A stretch of DNA of 11,376 nucleotides, taken from positions 1-11,376 of the forward strand of contig USDP01000036.1 in assembly GCA_900553545.1 (NCBI GenBank). The letters run 5' to 3'. The translations under genes were made by a program, and so were the position numbers. Under the pieces are notes generated by a model. The model ran no database searches. It saw only the letters and a program-made list of their open reading frames with translations, and had not been told where the DNA came from. Origin of the DNA: an uncultured Eubacteriales bacterium. Its GTDB lineage: Bacteria; Bacillota; Clostridia; Oscillospirales; Oscillospiraceae. This document shows positions 1-6,806 of this stretch, one piece after another. Position 1 is the first letter of the stretch, and each line of letters starts with the position of its first letter.

Positions 1-86
1 TGTGTACCTGCGCCACAGCCGGATAAAACCAGACAGACAATAATAAAAGTCATACCCAATCCTCTGCTTTTTCTTTGTTTCTTCAT
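1..86 (-). CDS. N-terminus of a lipoprotein, cut by the window edge
   Basis: Only the first 28 codons are present; the gene runs off the left edge. The peptide opens with a basic n-region (MKKQRKSRG), then a hydrophobic stretch (MTFIIVCLVL) and a lipobox LSGC with the cysteine at residue 24. This is a signal peptidase II signal, so the mature protein should be lipid-anchored on the outside of the membrane. The start is fixed by a strong AGGAGG ribosome binding site (plus-strand 94-99) seven bases upstream of the ATG. A promoter-like pair lies further upstream at 158-186. The mature function cannot be told from this fragment. A solute-binding protein or a lipoprotein tied to a neighbouring signalling system are possibilities only. 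The secretion call is firm; everything beyond residue 28 is unknown. Confidence 0.8.
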   Translation of the reverse strand, partial: MKKQRKSRGLGMTFIIVCLVLSGCGAGT

Positions 87-157
87 AGGGATTCCTCCTT
101 CATGCCTTCGCGCCGCAGCCCGACAAAAGGCAACAGAACACCGCTTTTCTCAATCCG

Positions 158-186
158 ATTGTAGCGTAAATCTACACTCATTGCAA
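158..186 (-). promoter_or_regulatory. Promoter for the lipoprotein gene
   Basis: On the minus strand TTGCAA (181-186) and TACAAT (158-163) are separated by exactly 17 bases, a good sigma-70-type pair. The predicted transcript starts near 151 and has a leader of about 65 bases before the lipoprotein ATG at 86. The promoter lies beyond the MATE gene stop (252), which suggests the lipoprotein gene can be transcribed independently. Called by eye only. Confidence 0.55.
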
Positions 187-209
187 GTAAGTTCCCCTTT
201 TCTTCATAA

Positions 210-231
210 AATTCTAAGAAAATTGTAAGAA
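210..231 (-). promoter_or_regulatory. Tandem 11-bp direct repeat upstream of the lipoprotein promoter
   Basis: On the plus strand AATTCTAAGAA (210-220) is followed immediately by AATTGTAAGAA (221-231), matching at 10 of 11 positions. Tandem half-sites one helical turn apart, placed just upstream of a -35 box, are the usual arrangement for OmpR-family response regulators. Here they sit about 24 bases upstream of the TTGCAA box. Activator binding is inferred; no regulator gene is in the window. Confidence 0.4.
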
Positions 232-251
232 TTGAGGGATAATTCTCCACT

Positions 252-1592
252 TCACAGATACTGATATCTCCTTCGCAGGGCGGAGAAAGCACCTATGGTA
301 ATCAGGATAGAGGCAAGCTCCGCCACCGTAATGGCGCACCAAACGCCATCCAAGCCGAAAAAGAGGGGCAAAATCAAAACTGCCGCCACCTCAAAAACAA
401 CTGTACGCAGGAAGGAAATTGCCGCAGAAACCATCCCGTTGTTCAATGCCGTAAAGAACGAGGACGCGAAAATATTGAAGCCCGCGAACAGGAACGCGAA
501 CGAGAACAGCCGGAACGCATGACACGTCAGCGTATAGAGCCCCTTGTCATATCCGACGAACAGCCGCGCCAGCGGCGCTGCCAACACCTGTGCCAGCACC
601 GCCATCACGACGCCCGCTCCGCACATCAGCTTCACGCTCTTGCCCAGCATATTCTTCAGCTCCGTGTGGTTCTGCGCGCCAAAGTGGAAGCCGACGATCG
701 GCGCACAGCCGATCGAATAGCCGATGTCGATCGCGATGAACACGAACTGCACATACATCAGGACGCCGTAGGCCGAAATGCCGTCCTCGCCGATGTATTT
801 CAGCAGCTGGAAATTGTAGATCATGCTGACGATGGACGACGAGATATTGCTCATCAGCTCGGACGAGCCGTTTCCGCAGGCGTTCAGGATGGGACGCAGC
901 TCCAGCTTCGTCCGCACGAGGCGCAGCTTGCTCGAATTGGGCCGCAGGAAGTAGATCAGCGGGAACAGCCCGCCCACGCACTGGCTCAGGCCCGTCGCGA
1001 TGGCCGCGCCCGCGACGCCCCAGTGGAAGCCCGCGATGAACAGCGCGTCGAGCGCCATGTTCGTCACGCCCGCCGCGACCGTTGCAATCAGGCCAAGCTT
1101 CGGCTTCTCCGCCGCGATCAGGAAGCTCTGGAACACGTTTTGCAGCATGAACGCCGCCGTGAACGAAATGACGATCCGTCCATAGAGCACACAATCGTGC
1201 AGCATCTCGTCCGTCGCGCCGAAGAAGCGCGCGACCTTTTCCATCATCGTCACGCCGAACACCGTCAGCACCGCGCCAACGAGCAGCGTGAACAGGATCA
1301 TCATGGTAAAGTACCGCTTTGCCTTCTCCGGTTCGCCCTCGCCGAGGACTTTGGACACGAGGGCCGTGCCGCCCGTGCCGATCATGAAGCCGATGCCGCC
1401 CAGCACCATGATAAACGGCATCACGAGGTTGATGGCCGCGAATGGCGTCTTGCCGGCGAAGTTCGACACGAACAGGCCGTCTACTACGCCGTAGATCGAC
1501 GTGAAGACCATCATCACGATCGACGGCAGCACGAAGCGCAGCAGCTTTTGATACGTAAAATGGTCAGAAAGTTGAATTTGCGTCTTTCTCAT
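252..1592 (-). CDS. MATE family multidrug efflux transporter
   Basis: This 446-residue integral membrane protein has the length and the roughly twelve hydrophobic segments expected of MATE transporters, which export cationic drugs or metabolites in exchange for Na+ or H+. Recognisable family features are the N-terminal segment PSIVMMVFTSIYGVVDG, the following FVSNFAGKTPFAAINLVMP, and GTGGTALVSKVLGEGEPEKA after the second helix. The second half repeats the pattern (IDIGYSIGCAPIVGFHFGA, residues about 288-306). It most resembles the clostridial MepA-like branch. The start has only a weak ribosome binding site, and the gene lies 51 bases after the MarR-family gene without an intervening promoter or terminator, so it is probably co-transcribed with it. 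This regulator-pump pairing parallels mepR-mepA of Staphylococcus. The substrate cannot be predicted. No clear intrinsic terminator follows the stop. Confidence 0.9.
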   Translation of the reverse strand: MRKTQIQLSDHFTYQKLLRFVLPSIVMMVFTSIYGVVDGLFVSNFAGKTPFAAINLVMPFIMVLGGIGFMIGTGGTALVSKVLGEGEPEKAKRYFTMMILFTLLVGAVLTVFGVTMMEKVARFFGATDEMLHDCVLYGRIVISFTAAFMLQNVFQSFLIAAEKPKLGLIATVAAGVTNMALDALFIAGFHWGVAGAAIATGLSQCVGGLFPLIYFLRPNSSKLRLVRTKLELRPILNACGNGSSELMSNISSSIVSMIYNFQLLKYIGEDGISAYGVLMYVQFVFIAIDIGYSIGCAPIVGFHFGAQNHTELKNMLGKSVKLMCGAGVVMAVLAQVLAAPLARLFVGYDKGLYTLTCHAFRLFSFAFLFAGFNIFASSFFTALNNGMVSAAISFLRTVVFEVAAVLILPLFFGLDGVWCAITVAELASILITIGAFSALRRRYQYL

Positions 1593-1643
1593 CTCTATGT
1601 TCAGCCGTGTTCTGCGGCAATTCCCCCTTTTTTCGGATACGCT

Positions 1644-2093
1644 CTAGATCGCCTTGCTTTCACGCAGCCGCTCCTCCAACAGGCGGCAGAATGAATGCAG
1701 TCCCCGGACAAACGCCGCGCGCTCGGCCTCCGGCATGGCACAAAGCGCCGCGGCCTCTGCCTCGAGCACGCGGTCGATCCATGCTCTGGCGAACTGTTCA
1801 CCCTTTTCGGTCAGCGCCACGCGCTTGCTCCGCAGATCCGCGCCGCTCGTCCGCGCGAGATATCCCTCGGCCTCCAGCTTTTTCAGCGCGGAGTGAACCG
1901 TCTGCTTCGGCTCGATCAAAAACTCGCAGATCTCCGCCTGCGTGAACTGCCGTTCCTCTGCCCGCAGCGTGTATAGGATCCAGAACGCGCACTCTGAAAT
2001 GCCGCACTGCTTCACCGCGCACCGATAGAGGTCGTCGAGCCGTTTCGTCTCCCTGTTGTATTCCAGCAGCATCCGCTTTGCATCCTGTTCCAT
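1644..2093 (-). CDS. MarR family transcriptional regulator
   Basis: A 149-residue winged-helix repressor. The recognition-helix region reads AEICEFLIEPKQTVHSALKKLEAEG (about residues 53-77), followed by the wing with DLRSKR and the typical LTEKGEQFA, then a long C-terminal helix for dimerisation. MarR proteins bind palindromic operators as dimers and usually release DNA on binding a phenolic or cationic ligand. I chose the ATG at 2093 because GGAGGG lies five bases upstream; an in-frame ATG at 2135 falls inside the -10 box and cannot be in the transcript. The gene is the first of a two-gene unit with the MATE pump and is preceded by two 14-bp operator-like repeats overlapping its promoter, so negative autoregulation of the pair is likely. 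Family assignment is firm; ligand unknown. Confidence 0.9.
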   Translation of the reverse strand: MEQDAKRMLLEYNRETKRLDDLYRCAVKQCGISECAFWILYTLRAEERQFTQAEICEFLIEPKQTVHSALKKLEAEGYLARTSGADLRSKRVALTEKGEQFARAWIDRVLEAEAAALCAMPEAERAAFVRGLHSFCRLLEERLRESKAI

Positions 2094-2108
2094 ACGCACC
2101 CTCCGATT

Positions 2109-2122
2109 GTCCGATTTCAGAC
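2109..2122. promoter_or_regulatory. Downstream operator copy O2 of the marR-MATE promoter
   Basis: The sequence GTCCGATTTCAGAC is an exact copy of the one at 2140-2153 and is itself an imperfect palindrome (GTCCGA/TCAGAC, five of six pairs). It lies at about +5 to +18 of the predicted transcript. The two copies are 31 bases apart centre to centre, close to three helical turns, so bound dimers would sit on the same face of the DNA. A further partial copy TCCGATT is seen at 2102-2108. Binding by the neighbouring MarR protein is inferred. Confidence 0.7.
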
Positions 2123-2133
2123 CAACGAGAGGC

Positions 2134-2162
2134 ATTATAGTCCGATTTCAGACATTTGTCAA
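2134..2162 (-). promoter_or_regulatory. Fully consensus promoter of the marR-MATE unit
   Basis: On the minus strand TTGACA (2157-2162) and TATAAT (2134-2139) are exact consensus hexamers with a 17-base spacer. The expected start of transcription is near 2127, leaving a leader of about 34 bases with the ribosome binding site at 2099-2104. A promoter this strong implies the unit must be held off by a repressor, and one operator copy fills the spacer. Confidence 0.85.
2140..2153. promoter_or_regulatory. Operator copy O1 between -35 and -10
   Basis: GTCCGATTTCAGAC lies entirely within the 17-base spacer of the promoter, where bound repressor would exclude RNA polymerase. It is identical to the copy at 2109-2122 over 14 bases. 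The location and dyad symmetry fit a MarR-family autoregulatory operator. Confidence 0.75.
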
Positions 2163-2183
2163 GTGTTATTTTTACAGCAAATC

Positions 2184-2220
2184 AAAAACTCCATCCGCTC
2201 CTGAAGAAGCGGATGGAGTT
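2184..2220 (-). terminator. Intrinsic terminator of the metallo-hydrolase gene
   Basis: A perfect 13-bp stem (2187-2199 with 2208-2220) with an 8-base loop is followed on the minus strand by TTTTTGATTT. It starts 16 bases after the stop of the metallo-hydrolase gene and lies just upstream of the marR promoter, insulating the two units. Confidence 0.88.
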
Positions 2221-2235
2221 GAGATTTTTGGGGTT

Positions 2236-3099
2236 TTACCGGCCCACGCCTTGCAGCAGGCCGGATTTTGCGGACTGCTCCGTGTCGTCCGATTCGTCAT
2301 AGGCGTCATAGGGTGCATTTGGGTCGTGTACCCGCTTCCCAAACAGGGAGCCGAGCTGCTCCTTGTGTGCAAACGCAAATGCGAAATTGTCTGTCCAGCC
2401 CGTGTGTCCCGTCAGGAAGACCGGGTTCAGACCGCGCGCACGCAGCTTTTCCTCCAGCGCCGCGAGCGAACGCACCGCGAGCTTGTTGTCCTCGGCCAGC
2501 GCGGAGATGAAGCTGTATCCGCCGTCTGCGCCGAACCAGATCGTGTCGCCGGTAAACAGATAGTTGTCGTCGATCAGATAGACCATGTGGCCCCACGTGT
2601 GCCCCGGCACGAGGAAACATTCGATTTTGATGCCGTCAATATCGAGAACTTCGCCGTCGCGCAGGAGCACCTTTTCGTTATGGATCGTCACCTGCGGCAG
2701 CTTGTAGAGGTGGTAGATGACTTTGCGCCGCGTCTCGCCGGTGAGATAGCGGTTTTCGATCTCGCCGACGTAGAGCGTTGCGTCCCGGAAGAAGCCGGGG
2801 CTGTCCGCCTCGACCGCGCCGACGTGGTCGGTGTCCTGATGGGTGATGAGGATGTGCCGGATGGACTTCGGGTCGATGCCGAGCCAGCCCATTTTCTCTT
2901 CCAGCCGGTCATAGTTATAACCCGCGTCGATCATAATCGTCGTCCCGCCCTTGCGGTAAAAGAAGATATTCGCCACCCACTCGCGCACGCACGCCACATG
3001 CTCGTCGACCCAGCCGGTGTTCAGCGGCTTGAAGATCTCTTTGCCGCGATACATCCGGCTCATTTTCTTCTTCTGAAATTCCGTCGCTTTTTTGGACAT
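2236..3099 (-). CDS. Metallo-beta-lactamase fold hydrolase
   Basis: This 287-residue protein has the metal-binding motifs of the metallo-beta-lactamase superfamily in order: THQDTDHVG (H87, D89, D91, H92), GHTWGH (H167), GDT (D185) and GHTGW (H232). The first motif is HxDxDH rather than the commoner HxHxDH, so an Asp replaces the second histidine ligand. The core begins near residue 40 and ends near 235; the last ~50 residues are polar and acidic, without a recognised domain. There is no signal peptide, so it should be cytoplasmic. The superfamily includes thioesterases, glyoxalase II-like enzymes, lactonases and phosphodiesterases, and the substrate cannot be read from sequence. The start has GGAAGGA close upstream. 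The gene stands alone between two terminators. No convincing promoter was seen in the 70 bases upstream. Confidence 0.85.
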   Translation of the reverse strand: MSKKATEFQKKKMSRMYRGKEIFKPLNTGWVDEHVACVREWVANIFFYRKGGTTIMIDAGYNYDRLEEKMGWLGIDPKSIRHILITHQDTDHVGAVEADSPGFFRDATLYVGEIENRYLTGETRRKVIYHLYKLPQVTIHNEKVLLRDGEVLDIDGIKIECFLVPGHTWGHMVYLIDDNYLFTGDTIWFGADGGYSFISALAEDNKLAVRSLAALEEKLRARGLNPVFLTGHTGWTDNFAFAFAHKEQLGSLFGKRVHDPNAPYDAYDESDDTEQSAKSGLLQGVGR

Positions 3100-3140
3100 G
3101 TCCTTCCCTCTTTCCGCGATTCCGCCGCCTCTGCTTTTTA

Positions 3141-3156
3141 GTTAGTGTTATCTAAC
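3141..3156. promoter_or_regulatory. Short inverted repeat upstream of the metallo-hydrolase
   Basis: GTTAG and CTAAC are separated by six bases (GTTAGTGTTATCTAAC), about 42 bases upstream of the metallo-hydrolase ATG. Its position between the upstream terminator and the gene would suit an operator, but five-base arms can occur by chance. Confidence 0.3.
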
Positions 3157-3168
3157 CGCCGTTCCGGC

Positions 3169-3193
3169 AAAAGGGCCGCCTGCGCGGCCCTTT
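3169..3193 (-). terminator. Intrinsic terminator of the cation antiporter gene
   Basis: A perfect 10-bp GC-rich stem (3170-3179 with 3184-3193) with a 4-base loop lies 43 bases after the antiporter stop. On the minus strand it is followed by a short TTTT run. The plus-strand side also has a T-rich tail, so it could act in both directions. Confidence 0.78.
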
Positions 3194-3235
3194 CTATTCT
3201 GACATACTATATGCCATTTTCAAGTCTGTTCTCTC

Positions 3236-4525
3236 TTATTTTCCGCGTTTTGCGTTTTCCAGATTGATCTGACGGCGGTTTTTCACGTCGGCGGCCATCG
3301 GCTGGATCTCGCCCGCGTCCATCAGGGCCATCTTGGTCAGCATCGGGCCGACCAACTCATAGACGAGGATGGAAAAGAGCGTAATGTTGCGGATGAGGCC
3401 GCCTTCGGGGCCGAGCTCCTTGGCCGTGACACACATGCCGAGCGCCACGCCCGCCTGCGGCAGCAGCGTGATGCCGAGGTATTTACAGATCGCCGGGCTG
3501 CACTTCATCAGCTTCGCGCTGTAATGCGCGCCGAGATATTTGCCGAGCGAACGCGTCACGATGTAGACGAGGCCGATCAGGACGATCATCTTGTCGGCAA
3601 ACACCGAAAGCTCCAGCTCTGCGCCGGAGATAACGAAGAACGTCGCGAACAGCGGGCTGGTCCAGCGGTCGGCCTTGGCCATGATCTCTTCGGACAGCGG
3701 GCAGAGATTGCAGAACACCGTGCCGAGCATCATGCAGACGAGCAGCGAGGAGAAACCGATCTTGACCGGGCCGATCTCAATCTCCTGCATGGCGAGCGCC
3801 GCGGTCAGGAAGACGAAGGCGATCGTCATATTCAGGCGGTTGGTATTGGAGTTGAAGAGCTTTTCGAGCTGCGTGAGCAGCCAGCCCATGACCGCGCCGA
3901 GCAGCAGCGAGCAGACGATCTCGAGCAGCGGATTGACCAGGATCGACACCAGGTCGAACGCGCCAACGTTCATCGCCTTCGCGATGCCGAAGGAAACGGC
4001 GAACACGACAAGGCCGACCGCGTCGTCCAGCGCGACGATCGGCAGCAGAAGATCGACCAGAGGGCCTTTTGCCTTGTACTGCCGGACGACCATCAGCGTG
4101 GCGGCCGGGGCCGTCGCCGTAGCGATGGCCCCGAGGGTGATGGCCTGCGCAACGGAGAGCGCGTCAGAAAGCGTGGCGATGGCGATGAGCGCGATGTCGA
4201 CAAGCAGCGTCGCGGCCAGCGCCTGAAGGACGCCAATCACGGCGGCCTGTTTGCCGGTATGCTTCAACGAGGACATACGGAACTCGTTGCCGATGGAGAA
4301 CGCGATGAAGCCCAGCGCGACCTCGGACACGAGCGACAGGTGCTCGACATTTTCATAGCTTGTGAAACCCAGCCCGTCGATGCCGAGGCGGCCGAGGCAG
4401 TATGGCCCGATCAGCACACCGGCGACCAGATAGGCCGTCACCGCGGGCAGCTTGAGCGGTTTGAACACGCGCGTCATCAGAAGACCCGCGAGGACCGCAA
4501 TAGAAAGCGACAATAAAGTACTCAT
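3236..4525 (-). CDS. Cation:proton antiporter, CPA2 type
   Basis: A 429-residue protein made almost wholly of hydrophobic segments, with the Na+/H+ exchanger fold (PF00999). It opens with LKLPAVTAYLVAGVLIGP, the conserved first-bundle helix of KefB/NapA-like proteins. The crossed-helix region ATATAPAATLMVVRQY (about 135-150) is followed by ALDDAVGLVVF with paired aspartates D167-D168, which in NapA/NhaA-type proteins bind the transported ion and usually mark electrogenic exchange. The C-terminus is only about 25 polar residues with no RCK/TrkA-N domain, so it is a bare transporter rather than a Kef-type gated system. Na+ (or K+)/H+ exchange in the cytoplasmic membrane is the likely role; ion choice is not determinable. 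It has its own promoter (4563-4591), a GAGGG ribosome binding site and a downstream terminator, so it is a single-gene unit. Confidence 0.87.
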   Translation of the reverse strand: MSTLLSLSIAVLAGLLMTRVFKPLKLPAVTAYLVAGVLIGPYCLGRLGIDGLGFTSYENVEHLSLVSEVALGFIAFSIGNEFRMSSLKHTGKQAAVIGVLQALAATLLVDIALIAIATLSDALSVAQAITLGAIATATAPAATLMVVRQYKAKGPLVDLLLPIVALDDAVGLVVFAVSFGIAKAMNVGAFDLVSILVNPLLEIVCSLLLGAVMGWLLTQLEKLFNSNTNRLNMTIAFVFLTAALAMQEIEIGPVKIGFSSLLVCMMLGTVFCNLCPLSEEIMAKADRWTSPLFATFFVISGAELELSVFADKMIVLIGLVYIVTRSLGKYLGAHYSAKLMKCSPAICKYLGITLLPQAGVALGMCVTAKELGPEGGLIRNITLFSILVYELVGPMLTKMALMDAGEIQPMAADVKNRRQINLENAKRGK

Positions 4526-4562
4526 AATGATTCCCTCTCATATTTTTCAATTCCAGCATCCC

Positions 4563-4591
4563 ATTATAGTGAGGAAAGCGCCAAAAAACAA
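4563..4591 (-). promoter_or_regulatory. Promoter of the antiporter gene
   Basis: On the minus strand TTGTTT (4586-4591) and an exact TATAAT (4563-4568) are 17 bases apart. Transcription should start near 4556, giving a leader of about 30 bases before the ATG at 4525. Confidence 0.7.
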
Positions 4592-4676
4592 GTACAAATT
4601 CCGCCAAATCGCAGTGAATTTCCAAGTCGGATTTGTCAGTTTTTCCGTCTGCTCTCCTGATTTTTCTCCGCACCAT

Positions 4677-4702
4677 GTAGGGGCCGACGACTCTGTCGGC
4701 CC
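4677..4702 (+). repeat. GTAGGGGC-type hairpin repeat
   Basis: GTAG is followed by a perfect 8-bp stem, GGGCCGAC (4681-4688) with GTCGGCCC (4695-4702), and a 6-base loop. A related copy lies in the opposite orientation at 8913-8938, where one stem pair differs on both arms. There is no T-run, so it is not a standard terminator. It belongs to a family of short intergenic repeats that I associate with Oscillospiraceae genomes. Confidence 0.65.
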
Positions 4703-4715
4703 GATTTGCGCCCCC

Positions 4716-4751
4716 GTTCTTTTCTATCTCTTAATAGAGAAAGAAAAGAAC
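4716..4751. repeat. 16-bp-arm inverted repeat with TAAT loop
   Basis: The arms 4716-4731 and 4736-4751 pair at 15 of 16 positions around the loop TAAT; the outer arms are GTTCTTTTCT and AGAAAAGAAC. It lies 14 bases after the GTAGGGGC hairpin and may be part of one composite repeat. It lacks the GC-rich stem of a terminator. Its role is unknown. Confidence 0.65.
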
Positions 4752-4845
4752 CGCCGCGGCGTCAGAAGAAGCCAGCTGCACGCGATCTTGATGATGGCGG
4801 GCAGGAACATCTTACGAATCCAGTTTGTAGGGGACGGACAATACG

Positions 4846-4878
4846 AAAAAGCGCCCGGATCGTGGTCGATCCGGGCGC
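4846..4878 (-). terminator. Intrinsic terminator of the transketolase operon
   Basis: A perfect 12-bp GC-rich stem (4851-4862 with 4867-4878) with a TGGT loop is followed on the minus strand by TTTTT. It begins 16 bases beyond the transketolase stop at 4895. Confidence 0.92.
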
Positions 4879-4894
4879 GGGTTTGATCAGGGAT

Positions 4895-5842
4895 TTACTT
4901 TTTCATCGCGATGGCCTTTTTGGCCTTCTCGACGATGCCCTCGGCGGTAATGCCGTAGGCTTCGAGCACCTGCGGAGCCTTGCCGCTGCGGCCGAACTCG
5001 TCGTTGACGCCGTGGCGGACGACAGGGATCGGATAGGTTTCGCTCAGGAACTCGGACACGGCAGCGCCAAGGCCGCCCATGACGTTCGCCTCTTCGGAGG
5101 TGACGATCGCGCCGGTCTCCTTCGCGGCCTTGAGCACCAGCTCGGTATCGAGCGGCTTGATGGTGTGCATGTCGATGACGCGGGCGGAAATGCCGTCCGC
5201 GGCCAGCAGCTCGGCGGCCTTGAGCGCCATCTGAACGTTCATGCCGACGGCGATGATGGTGACGTCGGAGCCGTCACGCAGCGTGACGCCCTTGCCCAGC
5301 TCGAACTTGTAGCCGGGGATCTCGTCGGTCACGGTCTCGACCGCAAGGCGGCCAAGACGCATGTAGGCCGGGCCGTCGTATTCGACGAGGGCCTTGACCG
5401 CTTCGCGCATCTCGTTGCCGTCGCACGGGCAGAGGACCATCATGCCGGGGATGGCGCGCATGATCGCGAAGTCCTCGATGCACTGATGCGTCGCACCGTC
5501 TTCGCCGACGGACAGACCGCCGTGGCTGCCGACGACCTTGACGTTCAGATGCGGATAGCAGACGGAGTTGCGCACCTGCTCCCACGCGCGGCCCGCCGCG
5601 AACATCGCGAACGTGTTCACGAACGGCTTATAGCCGCAGGTCGCCATACCGGCGGCGACGCCGACCATATCGCACTCGGCGATGCCCATGTCGAAGAACC
5701 GCTCCGGGCAGGCAGCCTTGAAGAATTTCGTCATTGTTGCGCCCGCGAGATCCGCGTCGAAGCAGACCAGCTCGGGATATTGTTCGCTCAGCGCGGCAAG
5801 CGCCTTGCCATAGGCTTCTCTGGTTGCAATTTTTTCCGCCAT
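4895..5842 (-). CDS. Transketolase, C-terminal subunit
   Basis: This 315-residue protein is the second half of a split transketolase, carrying the pyrimidine-binding domain and the C-terminal transketolase domain. MGIAECDMVG (residues 52-61) contains the catalytic glutamate E56 that activates the thiamine diphosphate pyrimidine. VVGSHGGLSVGEDGATHQ (103-120) holds conserved substrate-site histidines H107 and H119. The C-terminal domain follows from about residue 190. Together with the N-terminal subunit it moves two-carbon units from ketose to aldose phosphates in the non-oxidative pentose phosphate pathway, in the cytoplasm. The ATG lies 3 bases after the stop of the upstream gene, and its ribosome binding site (GGAGGG) is inside that gene's last codons, so translation is coupled and the subunits should be made in equal amounts. 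Split transketolases are common in clostridia and archaea. Confidence 0.93.
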   Translation of the reverse strand: MAEKIATREAYGKALAALSEQYPELVCFDADLAGATMTKFFKAACPERFFDMGIAECDMVGVAAGMATCGYKPFVNTFAMFAAGRAWEQVRNSVCYPHLNVKVVGSHGGLSVGEDGATHQCIEDFAIMRAIPGMMVLCPCDGNEMREAVKALVEYDGPAYMRLGRLAVETVTDEIPGYKFELGKGVTLRDGSDVTIIAVGMNVQMALKAAELLAADGISARVIDMHTIKPLDTELVLKAAKETGAIVTSEEANVMGGLGAAVSEFLSETYPIPVVRHGVNDEFGRSGKAPQVLEAYGITAEGIVEKAKKAIAMKK

Positions 5843-5845
5843 GTC

Positions 5846-6688
5846 TTAACCCTCCAGTTCCTTGATCGCAGCTTCCAGCTCGGCCCTGGCCTGCGCAAAC
5901 TGCTCGTCGTTCGGGGCCTTGCCGTGCCAGCCGGCCTGATTTTCCATGAAGCTGACGCCCTTACCCTTGACGGTCTTCGCGAGGATGACGGTGGGCTGGC
6001 CCTTGGCGGCCTTCGCCTCTTCAAACGCCTGGTCGATCTGCTCGAAATCGTGGCCATCGATCTTGATGACGTGCCAGCCGAAGGACTCGAACTTCTTGTC
6101 GACCGGCTCGGTCGGCATGACCTCTTCGGTTGTGCCGTCGATTTGCAGGCCGTTGAGGTCGATCACGGCGCAGAGGTTGTCCAGATGGAACTTGTTGGCC
6201 GCCATCGCCGCCTCCCAGACCTGGCCCTCGGCGATCTCACCGTCGCCCAGGATGGAGTAGACGCGGAAGTCCTTCTTCGACTGCTTGCCGGCCAGCGCCA
6301 TGCCGACGGCAACGGAGATGCCCTGGCCCAGAGAGCCGGTGGACATATCGACGCCGGGGTTATAGTGCATCTCGACGTGGCCGGACATGTGGCCGTCGAT
6401 GCGGCGGAACATCTTCAGGTTCTCGACCGGGAAGAAGCCGCGCAGCGCGAGGATCGGATAGAGCGCCGGGGAACAATGGCCCTTGGACATGACGAAGCGG
6501 TCACGGTCGGGGTCGTGTGGGTTCTTGGGGTCGACGCGCATCTGGCTGAAATAGAGATCAGTCAGCACGTCCATGCAGCTGAGCGAGCCGCCCGGATGGC
6601 CGGACGCTGCGTCATGCACCATTTCCACGGCCAGCAGTCTGGCCTTCGCAGCCGTCAGTTTCAGCTGCGTCAATTTGGTTTTTTCCAT
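5846..6688 (-). CDS. Transketolase, N-terminal subunit
   Basis: This 280-residue protein is the thiamine-diphosphate-binding half of the split transketolase. SGHPGGSLS (residues 29-37) is the family's first substrate/cofactor loop. MSKGHCSPALY (67-77) carries another conserved histidine, and LGDGEIAEGQVWEA with the later DLNG forms the GDG...N motif (G148-N179) that binds Mg2+ and the diphosphate. Length agrees with other stand-alone N-terminal subunits. The start is supported by AAGGAAGG just upstream. The gene is the first of a two-gene operon with the C-terminal subunit. A promoter with an exact TATAAT lies about 90 bases upstream, and the leader contains a small ACAGC/GCTGT hairpin (6738-6753) of unknown meaning. 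Confidence 0.93.
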   Translation of the reverse strand: MEKTKLTQLKLTAAKARLLAVEMVHDAASGHPGGSLSCMDVLTDLYFSQMRVDPKNPHDPDRDRFVMSKGHCSPALYPILALRGFFPVENLKMFRRIDGHMSGHVEMHYNPGVDMSTGSLGQGISVAVGMALAGKQSKKDFRVYSILGDGEIAEGQVWEAAMAANKFHLDNLCAVIDLNGLQIDGTTEEVMPTEPVDKKFESFGWHVIKIDGHDFEQIDQAFEEAKAAKGQPTVILAKTVKGKGVSFMENQAGWHGKAPNDEQFAQARAELEAAIKELEG

Positions 6689-6777
6689 GTGTTTCCCTTC
6701 CTTTGCTGCCGCGCGGAGCCTGTTTTTGTGTTGTTTTACAGCGGCACGGCTGTTTGTTCGTGTTGCTTTCTTGCTTT

Positions 6778-6806
6778 ATTATACAACACTTGTGTGGACA
6801 TTTCCA
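6778..6806 (-). promoter_or_regulatory. Likely promoter of the transketolase operon
   Basis: An exact TATAAT (6778-6783) on the minus strand has TGGAAA (6801-6806, four of six matches to consensus) 17 bases upstream. Transcription would start near 6771, giving a leader of about 80 bases. Confidence 0.5.

Larger units (their letters stand above)
4526..4894. other. 369-base intergenic region with repeats, no firm gene
   Basis: Reading from low coordinates, it holds the antiporter promoter, a GTAGGGGC-type hairpin (4677-4702), a long A/T-rich inverted repeat (4716-4751), a second partial GTAGGGGAC sequence (4827-4840) and the transketolase terminator (4846-4878). A 28-codon minus-strand frame (4724-4810) beginning MFLPAIIKIACSWLLL runs into the inverted repeat. 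It has no ribosome binding site, so I do not call it a gene. I see no tRNA or recognised riboswitch. Confidence 0.7.

Noticed and set aside
83..292. A 69-codon minus-strand frame between MATE and the lipoprotein gene
   Set aside because: It overlaps the MATE 3' end, the promoter and the ribosome binding site of the lipoprotein gene and has no ribosome binding site or recognisable product.
519..1694. A 391-codon plus-strand frame opposite the MATE gene
   Set aside because: Its product is rich in H, R, Q and A with no domain, and the minus strand encodes a clear MATE transporter.
2094..2135. Upstream start for the MarR regulator at 2135
   Set aside because: That ATG lies in the -10 box, upstream of the expected transcript start, while the ATG at 2093 has a strong ribosome binding site.
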